DNA from: UBA2561 sp964577275
GTDB taxonomy: Bacteria > Bacteroidota > Bacteroidia > Cytophagales > Thermoflexibacteraceae
Assembly: GCA_964577275.1 (NCBI GenBank)
Contig: CAZNYR010000002.1
Span: 30,654-94,653, forward strand
DNA length: 64,000 nucleotides
Reading direction: 5' to 3'
Positions 27,047-36,202 of this stretch are shown here, one piece after another. Under the pieces are notes generated by a model. That model was not told where the DNA came from, searched no databases, and was given only the letters and a program-made list of their open reading frames with translations. Position 1 is the first letter of the stretch; each line of letters opens with the position of its first letter. The translations under genes and the position numbers were made by a program.

Positions 27047-30000
27047 TTATGAAACGGCATCTTCCACGATTCTAATTTCCTCTTCGGTCAAGCCATAAAG
27101 CTGATAAACCATCTGGTCAATTTCGGCATCTGTTTTCTCGATTTCGGCGCAAATTGCTCGAACTTTGCTCTTTTCCAACTCAAAAAATTCCATCCATTCC
27201 GATTTATCCGACAAACTTAATGTTATTTTGATTTTTGTTAATTCTTTCAAAAAATTACCAAAATCTAACTCATGCCAATTTTGTAATTTTTTACTCACTT
27301 TTTCTAATGCGAATTGCGCTTGCAAAAGTTTCAAAAATTTGGAATGACCCTTCTGAAAATCCGCATTTAAAGCAAGCATTTTATCCGCTTTTTCAATGAA
27401 AGGTTGTTGGTTTTTTCCAGATATTTTTGGAATAGGCAAAGGTTCAAGCGATTGCACGCTAATAATTAAATCGCCTACACCAGTTCTTTGCCCTATTTCA
27501 TTGAGCATCCACCCACAAAGTTTAGAATTTAAAACCGTTAAAAGATATTTCACGCCCAAACCCGTAAGAATGCACGTAGAATCTAAATAAGCATAACCAT
27601 TCGACGAATATGAAAACCGTAATTGTGAGCCAATTCGTTTCCATGCAATTTTTTCTTTTGCCAATTCTTGCCAATAACCGATGCTATCTTGCGTTTCAAA
27701 CCACTTGTGCTGTGTTTTTTTTCGACTTCCCTTTTCGCCCGACTGATTCAATCTATTTCCAAACAACTCAAGGTATTTCTTTATTGCAGAAAAATCGTTA
27801 ATATCGATGTTTAATGACGGAAAAGTACATATTAAATAAAAATCAGCAAATTGCGCTTGATAACGTTGAATATCCCTACCTCTGAGCAATGGTTTAATCA
27901 ATTCAGCACTTTTAATGTCTTCTTTTATTAATTGTTCTTTGGTCTGTTTATCAAGCACAAATGCCTCATTAAATCCTGTTAGTACACCACGATAAATATT
28001 TACTTCCCAGTCTTTTAGAGGTATTCCCTTTTTTTCAATCTTGCGTTTGAGATTGCGTTTTTCAAGAGAAATATTTTCCCACATTTTTTCACTGAGAGTC
28101 CCCAGAGCTATCTTATTTTTCTCAAAATAAACAGATAAATCTGTGCTAATTTCAAAGTTCTTACTGATTTTTGCACCAAAATTCTGCCCTGTATTTTTCA
28201 ATTTTTTGCCAGTCAAAATATTTGTATCCACAGTAGCATCCTCAAAAATCTGATAACCAGCAAATTCTACTAACTCGATTTCAGACAAGTTTTTTGCCAA
28301 AAATTGTCTTAAATTTTTACCATATCCTGCTCTCATCCACTTGCCCGAAGTAATTAGGCTTAATAATCCATTTTTGGTCAAGATTTGTACTCCTTTTTCA
28401 TAAAAAAGAGCATAAATATCTCCCATTGCATGATAGACATAATATGTATGAAGCTGTTGCGTAATATCTTTATTCATCTTTTGAAGTTGCACATACGGCG
28501 GATTTCCAATGATGACATGAAAACCACCATTTTCAAAGATTTTAGGAAATTCTTTTGCCCAATCAAAGGCTTTTTCGCCAGCTACGGCGGGGTCGTCAAT
28601 CAGTGAATTGCCACACTTAATATTGTTAGAAAGTGTCGTTAATTTACGCCCTTGCTTGGCGGTATGCAACCATAACGATAACTGAGCAATTTCCACAGAC
28701 TCTTCGTTGATGTCCACACCAAACAAATTATTTTCAAGAATCGTATTGTCTAAATCGCTCAATACCAACAAGTTACCTAATAATTTAGCCTCAAGTTCAT
28801 CAATATACTGATGTTCGGCACGCAAAAATGTCAAGGCTTGATTCAAAAACGCACCGCTTCCGCAGGCGGGGTCGCAAATCGTCAATTCCAAAAGCCAATT
28901 TCGATAATTTTTCAATTTATCTTGCAAGGTCTTTAAAATGGATTTTTTGCGTCCTTTTCGTTCTTTTTCGTATTCCTCTTCAATAATTTCGAGTTCCTCT
29001 TTTTTCGCTTCGCAAAGTTTTCCGATAGTATTTTCGACCATATACTTGGTGATGTACTCTGGGGTATAAAAAACGCCATCTTTTTTACGTTTACTTTGAT
29101 TTTTTTCGATTTCTATACCTTGTAATTGCGCCTGAATTTCTTCTATTTCGTTCAAAGAATGCTCAAAAATATGTCCTAAAACATTCACGCTCACTTCACT
29201 TTCATAGTCATATTGGCTCAGTTGATAGGCGTGTTTATACAATATGCCGTCATCAATTTTGAGAAAATCCAACACCTCATCTGGCTCAAAAAGTCCACCA
29301 TTATACGGATAAATTTCTTCTTTGCTTCCTGTATTGAGATAGCCAAAATATTGCTTAAATCGCTCGTAAAGAGGAATATCGACATCATATTTCTCCTGTA
29401 AATCCGTCCAATCTCGCAGGATTTTACGCACAGAATTTGGCGGCAAAAGTCCTCGGTCTTCGGCAAAATACAAAAACAAAAAACGGTCTAATAATTTTTG
29501 AGTTTTCTTAAAAAGTGTCAGTTTGTCATACTGCGGATTTCGTTGCGTTAAACTGTCAAACATCTCGCCCCGAAACTGCGTGTAATGTCCATATAGTTTT
29601 TGCGTAATTTTTGCATCTTCCGAAACCGACTGCTCCTTTATTTTTAGGGCAACATCACGCAACAAATTCTTTGCCGCCAAGCAAAGCCAAAGAATTTCAA
29701 ATTCGTGTTTTTGTAGATTAAAAAGGTTAAATTCTTCAAAATTGACCGCATTTTGTACATAAAAACGTAACTTTTCAAAATTGGAAATAATGACATATTT
29801 ACATTCGGGTTGATTATTTTTATAGCCAAATGCCTGATGTTCAACCTTTCCCAAGTCGGTGGTTTCTGTGCCTTTGAGTTCGATGATGGCAAGGGCTTTT
29901 CCATTTTTGAGGATTGCGCCATCGGTTTTTTTTGCACCTCGAATATTTTTCAGTTCGGTCGTCAAATTATAGTCTGGCGTAGGATTTTTGACATAGCCAA

Positions 30001-30184
30001 AAACCTTGACAAACAAATCTTCCAAAAAACCTTCTTGATATTGCTCTTCGTTAGAATTTCGTATATTTTCCTGAATATCAGGGTCATGGAAGTGCGCCTT
30101 GAATATTTCCCACGCCTGATTTACCTTATTTTGGTCTAAATTTTTGAGGTAATTTCGCAGGATAGAAATTTGGAAAATGCCCAT
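27047..30184 (-). CDS. Fused restriction endonuclease / N6-adenine methyltransferase (type IIG-like)
   Basis: 1045 residues in one chain. The N-terminal nuclease has the PD-(D/E)xK pattern Asp88 (K-T-D-G-A) with Glu102-x-Lys104 (I-I-E-L-K-G). A helical linker follows. The methyltransferase has G-V-F-Y-T-P near 370, AdoMet motif I D-P-A-C-G-S-G-A-F at 438-446 and catalytic N-P-P-Y at 561-564. The C-terminal about 300 residues form a target-recognition region ending with L-E-P-L-P-I-P. Such enzymes cut and methylate at a single recognition site without a separate specificity subunit. It appears intact, between a cysteine hydrolase and recR. The recognition sequence cannot be predicted. Confidence 0.9.
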   Translation of the reverse strand: MGIFQISILRNYLKNLDQNKVNQAWEIFKAHFHDPDIQENIRNSNEEQYQEGFLEDLFVKVFGYVKNPTPDYNLTTELKNIRGAKKTDGAILKNGKALAIIELKGTETTDLGKVEHQAFGYKNNQPECKYVIISNFEKLRFYVQNAVNFEEFNLFNLQKHEFEILWLCLAAKNLLRDVALKIKEQSVSEDAKITQKLYGHYTQFRGEMFDSLTQRNPQYDKLTLFKKTQKLLDRFLFLYFAEDRGLLPPNSVRKILRDWTDLQEKYDVDIPLYERFKQYFGYLNTGSKEEIYPYNGGLFEPDEVLDFLKIDDGILYKHAYQLSQYDYESEVSVNVLGHIFEHSLNEIEEIQAQLQGIEIEKNQSKRKKDGVFYTPEYITKYMVENTIGKLCEAKKEELEIIEEEYEKERKGRKKSILKTLQDKLKNYRNWLLELTICDPACGSGAFLNQALTFLRAEHQYIDELEAKLLGNLLVLSDLDNTILENNLFGVDINEESVEIAQLSLWLHTAKQGRKLTTLSNNIKCGNSLIDDPAVAGEKAFDWAKEFPKIFENGGFHVIIGNPPYVQLQKMNKDITQQLHTYYVYHAMGDIYALFYEKGVQILTKNGLLSLITSGKWMRAGYGKNLRQFLAKNLSEIELVEFAGYQIFEDATVDTNILTGKKLKNTGQNFGAKISKNFEISTDLSVYFEKNKIALGTLSEKMWENISLEKRNLKRKIEKKGIPLKDWEVNIYRGVLTGFNEAFVLDKQTKEQLIKEDIKSAELIKPLLRGRDIQRYQAQFADFYLICTFPSLNIDINDFSAIKKYLELFGNRLNQSGEKGSRKKTQHKWFETQDSIGYWQELAKEKIAWKRIGSQLRFSYSSNGYAYLDSTCILTGLGVKYLLTVLNSKLCGWMLNEIGQRTGVGDLIISVQSLEPLPIPKISGKNQQPFIEKADKMLALNADFQKGHSKFLKLLQAQFALEKVSKKLQNWHELDFGNFLKELTKIKITLSLSDKSEWMEFFELEKSKVRAICAEIEKTDAEIDQMVYQLYGLTEEEIRIVEDAVS

Positions 30185-30220
30185 AATGTATCTATGATTT
30201 TGAGGGTGTTTACCACAAAA

Positions 30221-31012
30221 TTAAGGTTTGATTTTTTCGGCTGAGGTCGTGAATCGAATGCCTTTTTGGCGCGCTTCTTGATAAATTGGTTCGCCCAAAT
30301 ATCCTAAATTTGGTACATCTGACATACAATCCTGTAAAATGATAACTTTTTGAGCCAATTCAGGCTTATATAGCATCATTTGTTTGAGGCTTGTCGCCAC
30401 ACAATGCGACTTGGCTTGCCCTGCCAAATACACGTTTTCATACCGATTTAATTGGTCTAAAAGTTTTGTATTTAATTGTGTTTCAGGGTGTTCTGGGTCT
30501 GGAATCTGCGCCGTAAAAATCCCAAAATGTTCAGAAAAGGGATACGTTCCCTTGATTTGAGTTTCGTAATTTCTGCCTGTTTTTGTCCAATTTATCAGCG
30601 TTTCAGCCAAAGAACTTTCCAGCGATGCGCCTTCGGTGCCAGCCAAGCAATGAAAAGTCCAGATAAAATGCGGAAATTCGCCTTGTGCTTCCAATTTTTC
30701 GAGATAAGAAATGGCTTTAGATGGCTCAAAATTAGGTTTCCATTTGCCCGCCTTGACCTCCGCCAACGTGATTTGTGTGAAAGGCGCAGGCGAATTACCG
30801 TCCGCATCCGACCAAAACGAAGGATGGGCAATATCATGGACGGGATGGGTGTCGAGTGTGGCACAAATATAGTCAATTTCCTCCTGATTTTCAGTGATAA
30901 ACCGATTCAGGCGGGCAATATCCTCGACCGCACCCGGTACAAAAAGTGAGCCATCAGGACGGCAAAAATCATTCTGTGCATCAATAATCAAAAGTGCATT
31001 TTTTGTACGCAT
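30221..31012 (-). CDS. Isochorismatase-family cysteine hydrolase, nicotinamidase-like
   Basis: 263 residues. Catalytic Asp11 in I-I-D-A-Q-N-D-F, a metal-site-like D-T-H-P-V-H-D-I-A-H-P near 54-63, a candidate catalytic Lys in Q-I-K-G-T-Y-P, and the nucleophile Cys in A-G-Q-A-K-S-H-C-V-A-T-S-L near residue 203. The Asp-Lys-Cys triad with the D-x-H-x(n)-H metal site fits nicotinamidase/pyrazinamidase (nicotinamide to nicotinate, NAD salvage), although it is longer than PncA of about 210 residues. It lies 36 bp upstream of the restriction gene on the same strand, so they may be co-transcribed. Confidence 0.8.
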   Translation of the reverse strand: MRTKNALLIIDAQNDFCRPDGSLFVPGAVEDIARLNRFITENQEEIDYICATLDTHPVHDIAHPSFWSDADGNSPAPFTQITLAEVKAGKWKPNFEPSKAISYLEKLEAQGEFPHFIWTFHCLAGTEGASLESSLAETLINWTKTGRNYETQIKGTYPFSEHFGIFTAQIPDPEHPETQLNTKLLDQLNRYENVYLAGQAKSHCVATSLKQMMLYKPELAQKVIILQDCMSDVPNLGYLGEPIYQEARQKGIRFTTSAEKIKP

Positions 31013-31158
31013 GGCATTTGGGGGTTTGAAGTGATTGTATTATGCAAATTTTAACAAAATTACAAAATCGTTCCGAGTTTACGAAACCATCTTCGTGTTT
31101 TATTTACACCTAACGAAATTTTGAACATAAAGTTATACGCTCACTTTTATTTTAATGA

Positions 31159-31719
31159 TTATTTTAACGATTTGAGCAAACTCAATAAGGCTTTAGAAGT
31201 CTGAGCCTCAACAAGTTGGCATTGGTCAAGTGTAATCACGCCGTGTTTATAATTTCGGTGTGTGGCATTAAATCGGGCAGCAATCAAGGTAATTTCATCG
31301 TATAAATCCTCGTCCGTATCTTCGGTCATTTTCAAAAAGGACTCGATAGCCTGCTCCAGATTTCCGTTGATAATCATGGATTTTATGCTTTTTTTGGGCG
31401 ATGTAAGTTTTTCCTTTTTATTCGTGCCGATGTAAAGATGTTGTTCCAATGGATTCGCAGAATTTCCGCCCGAAATATGTTTGGTAAAATGCCCTTCTGG
31501 GCTATGCACATGAATAGTGTAATCCACTGATTCTGAATGACTTTCTGGCACTAATTTGGCTTTTAATGTTGTGATTTCGGTTTCTAAATCGGTGATGCGT
31601 TTTTGGAGTTCAAATTTTTTCAGCGCATCCGAAGTCAAGGCTTCCTCGCGGCGCAACGTTTTCAATAATTCGGCTTTGAGCGCAAGTGCATCGCGTATTC
31701 CTGTATTTTCTGTGGGCAT
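31159..31719 (-). CDS. Coiled-coil protein with effector-associated (EAD11-like) domain
   Basis: 186 residues from the ATG at 31719 (a TTG start at 31773 is possible). Residues about 10-45 form a charged coiled coil; the middle is polar with V-D-Y-T-I-H-V-H-S. The last about 75 residues (S-M-I-I-N-G-N-L-E-Q-A-I, then L-Y-D-E-I-T-L-I-A-A-R-F, H-G-V-I-T-L-D-Q) match the death-domain-like effector-associated domain type 11 as I know it. These domains are predicted adaptors in bacterial conflict systems. Here it stands alone without a fused effector. It is first in line before the hydrolase and restriction genes. Confidence 0.6.
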   Translation of the reverse strand: MPTENTGIRDALALKAELLKTLRREEALTSDALKKFELQKRITDLETEITTLKAKLVPESHSESVDYTIHVHSPEGHFTKHISGGNSANPLEQHLYIGTNKKEKLTSPKKSIKSMIINGNLEQAIESFLKMTEDTDEDLYDEITLIAARFNATHRNYKHGVITLDQCQLVEAQTSKALLSLLKSLK

Positions 31720-31865
31720 AATTTTGGCATTCAAATTTTGACAAAAAGTACAAAATAATTTGGTATTTGCCAATCATTCGATGGAATTGCGTCAAATTCG
31801 GTAATATTGCGATTGATAGCATACCATTTTCAGAAATATATTTTCAAAAATAGAAGTGATAAATT

Positions 31866-32771
31866 ATGAAATTTAGCCTCAAAAAAATGAGCTTGTTTTG
31901 TGCGATTCTTTTTTCGCAAGTTGCTCATGCTCAAGAACTTAACTGCGAAGTCATCATTGATTCGGAGCGTGTCCAAACGCAAGAACAAGGCATCATTCAA
32001 CAGATGCAAAAAGACATTTCCAAATTTATGAATACGCAACAATGGACCAATCAAGTTTATCAGGAACACGAGCGCATTAAATGTACGATTTTCCTAAACT
32101 TGAGCGGAAGTTCGGAAGTGAATCAAGGACGCTATCAGGCGACCGTCCAGATTCAGTCAATTCGTCCGGTGCATGGCACGCAATATGAAACGCCTTTGAT
32201 TAACTTTTTTGATAAAAATTTTAGTTTTATCTACCAACCCTCACAACCTTTGATTTTTGCCGAAAATGTATTTACCAATAATCTGACCGCTACGTTGGCG
32301 TTTTATGCTTACACCATTTTGGCGATAGATTCTGATACATTTGCACGGATGGGCGGGTCAAAATATTACGAAAAAATCTTGGAAATCGTCAATAATGCAC
32401 GTCAATCGGGCGGCGGCGGCTGGAGCGATGGCGATACTCGAAACCGATATTGGATTTCGGAAAACATGAATAGCCCGCAATTTATTCCCTTTCGAGAGGT
32501 CTTGTATGCGTATCATCGCTTGATTTTGGATGACTTTTTGACCAATACGGACGAAAAACGCCAAGAATTGGTCAAATTGTTAGGCGAAATCCGAAAAGTA
32601 CAAGAAATTCGACCCACTGCCATCATGATTAATATGTTTTTCGATGCCAAAGCCAACGAACTGGTCGATATGTTTTCGCAAGGCGATGAAGCCATACGAC
32701 AACAAGCCCTCGATATTTTGGTCAAACTCGACCCGACCAATACCACGAAATATCGGAAAATTCTGAAGTAA
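31866..32771 (+). CDS. porD: Type IX secretion protein PorD / DUF4835
   Basis: 301 residues. Signal peptide ending A-H-A-Q (about 23), then the DUF4835 start E-L-N-C-E-V-I-I-D. Family blocks include Q-V-Y-Q-E-H-E-R-I-K-C, F-A-Y-T-I-L-A-I-D-S-D-T-F and W-I-S-E-N. DUF4835 proteins are annotated as PorD, a periplasmic factor of the type IX secretion system; the precise role is not settled. Linked functionally to porV and porU at 44-49 kb but not in their operon. Length is normal. Confidence 0.85.
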   Translation: MKFSLKKMSLFCAILFSQVAHAQELNCEVIIDSERVQTQEQGIIQQMQKDISKFMNTQQWTNQVYQEHERIKCTIFLNLSGSSEVNQGRYQATVQIQSIRPVHGTQYETPLINFFDKNFSFIYQPSQPLIFAENVFTNNLTATLAFYAYTILAIDSDTFARMGGSKYYEKILEIVNNARQSGGGGWSDGDTRNRYWISENMNSPQFIPFREVLYAYHRLILDDFLTNTDEKRQELVKLLGEIRKVQEIRPTAIMINMFFDAKANELVDMFSQGDEAIRQQALDILVKLDPTNTTKYRKILK

Positions 32772-32868
32772 AATATATTCCGATTCAAATACTTTATCTT
32801 TCTGATTATCAATAGGATACAAAATATTAATATGTCATTATCAATTCAAAATAATCAATTAAAAACAC

Positions 32869-34116
32869 ATGAAAACGACTTTGATTTTAGGGTTCAGTTT
32901 GCTGATTTTGGCTTCATGTCAATCCAAATCTCAACCAACAGAAGCCCCTCAAAAACCAATTTTGAAAACAGGAATTTGGCGTGCCACGCTTCAGACTCAA
33001 GGCGGAGAACTACCTTTTGGGCTGGAAATCACGAAAAAAGACAGCAATTATGTCATGTACTTAATTAATGGAGAAGAACGTCTTGTCCTGAACGAAATCC
33101 ATCTCGAAAATGATTCGGTCATTGTCCCGATGCACGTTTTTGATGCCCAGATTGTCGCCAAAATTGAAGCCGAAAAATTGACGGGCTATTATCAAAAATT
33201 GGATACCGAAAGCGAATACAAAATTGCCTTTTCGGCAGAATTTGGAAAAACCTATCGTTTTGAAAATCAGAATATTAGCCCTGTTTCAGATATTTCTGGC
33301 GAATGGAAAACCACCTTCCGAACGGACGAAAAAGAAATTCCTGCGCTTGCTCAATTCCAACAAAATGGCAACCAACTGACGGGAACTTTCATGACCAAAA
33401 CAGGCGATTATCGGTATCTGGAAGGCAGCGTATTTGGCGAACAAATTTGGCTTTCTTGTTTTGATGGTTCACACGCTTATTTATTCAAAGCCAAAATCCA
33501 AGATGCTAAAATTATCGAGGGCGAGTTTTGGTCGGGAAAAACAGGGTATCGTCAATGGAGTGCCGAACGAGATGCCGATTTTACGTTAGAAAATCCCGAA
33601 AAAATCACTTTTCTCAAAGATGGTTTTGATAAAATTGACTTCAAATTGCCCAGTTTGGCGGATAAAAATACGCTGATTTCGCCCAATGACCAAGCCTACA
33701 AAAACAAGGTTGTTTTGATACAAATTTTGGGGTCGTGGTGTCCAAATTGCATGGACGAAACCGCATTTTTGAGCGATTGGTACAAAAAAAATAAAAGCAA
33801 AAATGTGGCGATTATTGGGATGGCTTTTGAGGCAAAAAATAATTTTGACTATGCACAGGAGCGCATCCAAAAACTCAAAAATCGTTTTCAGGCTGATTTC
33901 GATTTTGTCTTTGCTGGCACGCCCTCCGAAGAAGACCGAGAAAAAGCCCTGCCGATGCTCAATAAAATTGCGGCATTTCCTACAACTATTTTCATTGATA
34001 AAAATGGAAAAGTACGTAAAATTCATGCAGGATTTTCGGGACCTGGAACAGGCGCATATTACGAAAAATTCAAAGCCGAATTTGATAAAACAATGCAACA
34101 GCTTTTGTCCGAATGA
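32869..34116 (+). CDS. TlpA-like thioredoxin-fold lipoprotein
   Basis: 415 residues. Lipoprotein signal with L-I-L-A-S-C (Cys about residue 17). A beta-rich N-terminal region of about 250 residues is followed by a thioredoxin/TlpA domain with redox motif W-C-P-N-C near residue 288 and cis-Pro block A-A-F-P-T-T-I-F-I-D-K-N-G. Members act in the periplasm as disulfide reductases or in cytochrome c maturation. The stop codon overlaps the start of the archaemetzincin gene by four bases (ATGA), so the two are translated together and may work on the same exported proteins. Confidence 0.87.
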   Translation: MKTTLILGFSLLILASCQSKSQPTEAPQKPILKTGIWRATLQTQGGELPFGLEITKKDSNYVMYLINGEERLVLNEIHLENDSVIVPMHVFDAQIVAKIEAEKLTGYYQKLDTESEYKIAFSAEFGKTYRFENQNISPVSDISGEWKTTFRTDEKEIPALAQFQQNGNQLTGTFMTKTGDYRYLEGSVFGEQIWLSCFDGSHAYLFKAKIQDAKIIEGEFWSGKTGYRQWSAERDADFTLENPEKITFLKDGFDKIDFKLPSLADKNTLISPNDQAYKNKVVLIQILGSWCPNCMDETAFLSDWYKKNKSKNVAIIGMAFEAKNNFDYAQERIQKLKNRFQADFDFVFAGTPSEEDREKALPMLNKIAAFPTTIFIDKNGKVRKIHAGFSGPGTGAYYEKFKAEFDKTMQQLLSE

Positions 34117-35084
34117 TATTGATTTTCAATGATTTAAGTTTCGTCAAGTGCCGTCTTTATCTTGGCGAAATTTTTTCGTATCACAAAATATATATTGTCT
34201 TTTGGGGAATATTTCTGTCCTTGTTTCTGGGTTCAAATTTTGCATTTTCGCAGCCCCAAAAATATCCCGAAAAACTCCTTCGGTTTCATGCTCCCATGCC
34301 CAAACCCAAACTCGGCGAGTGGCTCTCACAACACACCGAAAATGGGCAAACTTTGGCGGAATATATTGCCCAAAAACCCATGGGTTTGAGCCAAAAACGC
34401 AGACAAATTTACCTCTTGCCTCTCGGAAATCAAACGCCATTGGACAGCCAAATTCTGCACCTTACCGCCGAATATTTGGAGGCTTTTTTCGGTCAGAATG
34501 TCATTGTTCAGCACGCTATCATGGATTTGGAAAATAGTATCCCCGAAGGGTCGCAACGCACGCATCATCAAGAGTATCAGATACATACACGATTTGTCTT
34601 GTATGATATTTTACAAAAAAATTTACCTTCGGATGCGCTGACGTATGTGGCGTTGAGTTCGGTCGATTTGTACCCCGACCCCAAATGGAATTTCGTATTT
34701 GGCGAGGCTACTTTACGGCGTAGAGTAGCGGTAGTTTCTTCGTATCGGCACAAGATAATTTGGGGAAATTTACCCAAAAAACAACAGTTTGCGAAAACGG
34801 CACTTCGTGTATTAAAAACAACTACGCACGAAATAGGACACACTTTTTCGATGCGGCATTGTGTGGCGTATCATTGTTTAATGAACGGAAGTAATAATCA
34901 GCGTGAATCAGACCGTCAGCCGTGGCATTTGTGTCCGATTTGTTCGGAAAAATTGGATTATGCGCTCAAGACCAATTTGCGGGAGCGTTATGTACGACTG
35001 CGGGATTTTTTTGTAAAATATGGCTTTAGAAATCAGGCGAAATTTTGTCGGAAAATACTACGACATTTGCCGTCCAAAACCTAA
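34113..35084 (+). CDS. Archaemetzincin family zinc metalloprotease
   Basis: 323 residues. Extended zinc motif H-E-I-G-H-T-F-S-M-R-H at 239-249, followed by C250-x4-C255-L-M-N-G-S and C274-x2-C277, which is the archaemetzincin pattern (HExxHxxGxxHCx4CxM...CxxC). Unusually, residues about 26-47 form a hydrophobic segment ending F-A-F-S-Q, like a signal peptide after a long n-region, suggesting export. The ATG overlaps the thioredoxin gene stop (ATGA). The true start may lie later, but no internal ATG precedes the hydrophobic segment. Confidence 0.88.
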   Translation: MILIFNDLSFVKCRLYLGEIFSYHKIYIVFWGIFLSLFLGSNFAFSQPQKYPEKLLRFHAPMPKPKLGEWLSQHTENGQTLAEYIAQKPMGLSQKRRQIYLLPLGNQTPLDSQILHLTAEYLEAFFGQNVIVQHAIMDLENSIPEGSQRTHHQEYQIHTRFVLYDILQKNLPSDALTYVALSSVDLYPDPKWNFVFGEATLRRRVAVVSSYRHKIIWGNLPKKQQFAKTALRVLKTTTHEIGHTFSMRHCVAYHCLMNGSNNQRESDRQPWHLCPICSEKLDYALKTNLRERYVRLRDFFVKYGFRNQAKFCRKILRHLPSKT

Positions 35085-35133
35085 AAATCCGAAAAGTGTC
35101 TGGCGGGTTGCGGTTCACTTTTCGGAGATGATT

Positions 35134-35874
35134 TTAGTAGATTCGATAAACTCCATTTTCCTGATTTTCAATAAATTGATTAAATTCTTCTTGGGCTTCA
35201 GCCACCTGAAAGGCTAAGGAAATTTGTGTGATTTCATCCACATTTTCGATAGGAATTAATCGTACTTTTTTGGTGCGTAATTTCTGAAAATTGGTGTTTT
35301 TCTGCTCCACCAAATTCATGTCCTGATGCCGTGCTGCGCCTGCGAATCTTTTTTGATAATACTCTTTTTCTAAGTTGCTGACCGTAACGCCATGAAAACT
35401 ACTGGCGTGCATAAATTTGCCATCTTTCAAATAAATTCCTACGTGCGTGATTCGGTCAGTCTTTCCTGTACGGAAAAAGAGCAAATCGCCCGTTTGAAGG
35501 TCGTTATCATTAATTTTTTCGACATAATCATACATGGCTTGGGCAGTGCGGGGAAGTTCTAAATCATAGATATTGGCATAAACTTTGCTGATGAATCCAG
35601 AGCAGTCTGTACCTGTGTTGATTTCGTTTGCTCCATATTGGTAGGGAGTGCCGTGCCACTCGCTCAAATGTGTGTACAAGATTTGATTATCAGAGGCGGA
35701 TACTTCGATTCCAAGTTTGGACGAGCAATATTTATACCAAAATCTGTACGTAATTTCCGTCTTTTCGGTCAAAGAGCCTTTAATTTCGGTAGCCTGTGTT
35801 ATTTTTGGGGTAACCAAACAGCCCGTCAGGACTGCCATTGCAAAAGGGGCAATATAATTTCTGTTGAGTCGCAT
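35134..35874 (-). CDS. NlpC/P60-family lipoprotein (peptidoglycan endopeptidase)
   Basis: 246 residues. Lipobox V-L-T-G-C (Cys19), then an NlpC/P60 domain with Cys91 (T-D-C-S-G-F-I), His144 (R-I-T-H-V-G-I-Y) and a third polar catalytic residue His156 (F-M-H-A-S). Family enzymes cut D-iGlu-diamino-acid bonds in peptidoglycan stems, and this one would act from the outer membrane or periplasm. Single gene, convergent with the archaemetzincin. Confidence 0.88.
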   Translation of the reverse strand: MRLNRNYIAPFAMAVLTGCLVTPKITQATEIKGSLTEKTEITYRFWYKYCSSKLGIEVSASDNQILYTHLSEWHGTPYQYGANEINTGTDCSGFISKVYANIYDLELPRTAQAMYDYVEKINDNDLQTGDLLFFRTGKTDRITHVGIYLKDGKFMHASSFHGVTVSNLEKEYYQKRFAGAARHQDMNLVEQKNTNFQKLRTKKVRLIPIENVDEITQISLAFQVAEAQEEFNQFIENQENGVYRIY

Positions 35875-36202
35875 AATTCAATAAGAAACAAGTTTATAAA
35901 ATCCATCTTGGTCAGTTTATAAAATTGTTTGTTTGAGGGTAGTTTGTTGGCTATTTTTGGAAACTGTATCGAAAGAAATTTTTGATGTAATGATTGCAAA
36001 AAAGATGTTTTTGATTAGTTTATTTAGCCTTATAAACGGGTTTTCAGGGAGTTAGGATATACTAAAATGATTTGAAGAGGCACGTATGTAACTTTTAGAG
36101 ATAAATTATATCAAAAAATAGTTCCATAAACTAAAAAAAACTCCGAGATGGGTTATCATCATCGGAGTATCACAACGTAAGATAAAGTAAGGTTTGGGAT
36201 GT
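35875..36202. other. Intergenic region with one terminator
   Basis: 328 bp between two minus-strand genes. Apart from the terminator at 36133-36168 nothing was recognised; a promoter for the NlpC/P60 gene is expected here. Confidence 0.5.
36133..36168 (-). terminator. Rho-independent terminator
   Basis: On the minus strand ACTCCGA pairs with TCGGAGT (36162-36168 with 36140-36146), extended by GATG/CATC after a bulge, and is followed by eight Ts. It ends the lipoprotein transcript from 36203. Confidence 0.75.
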
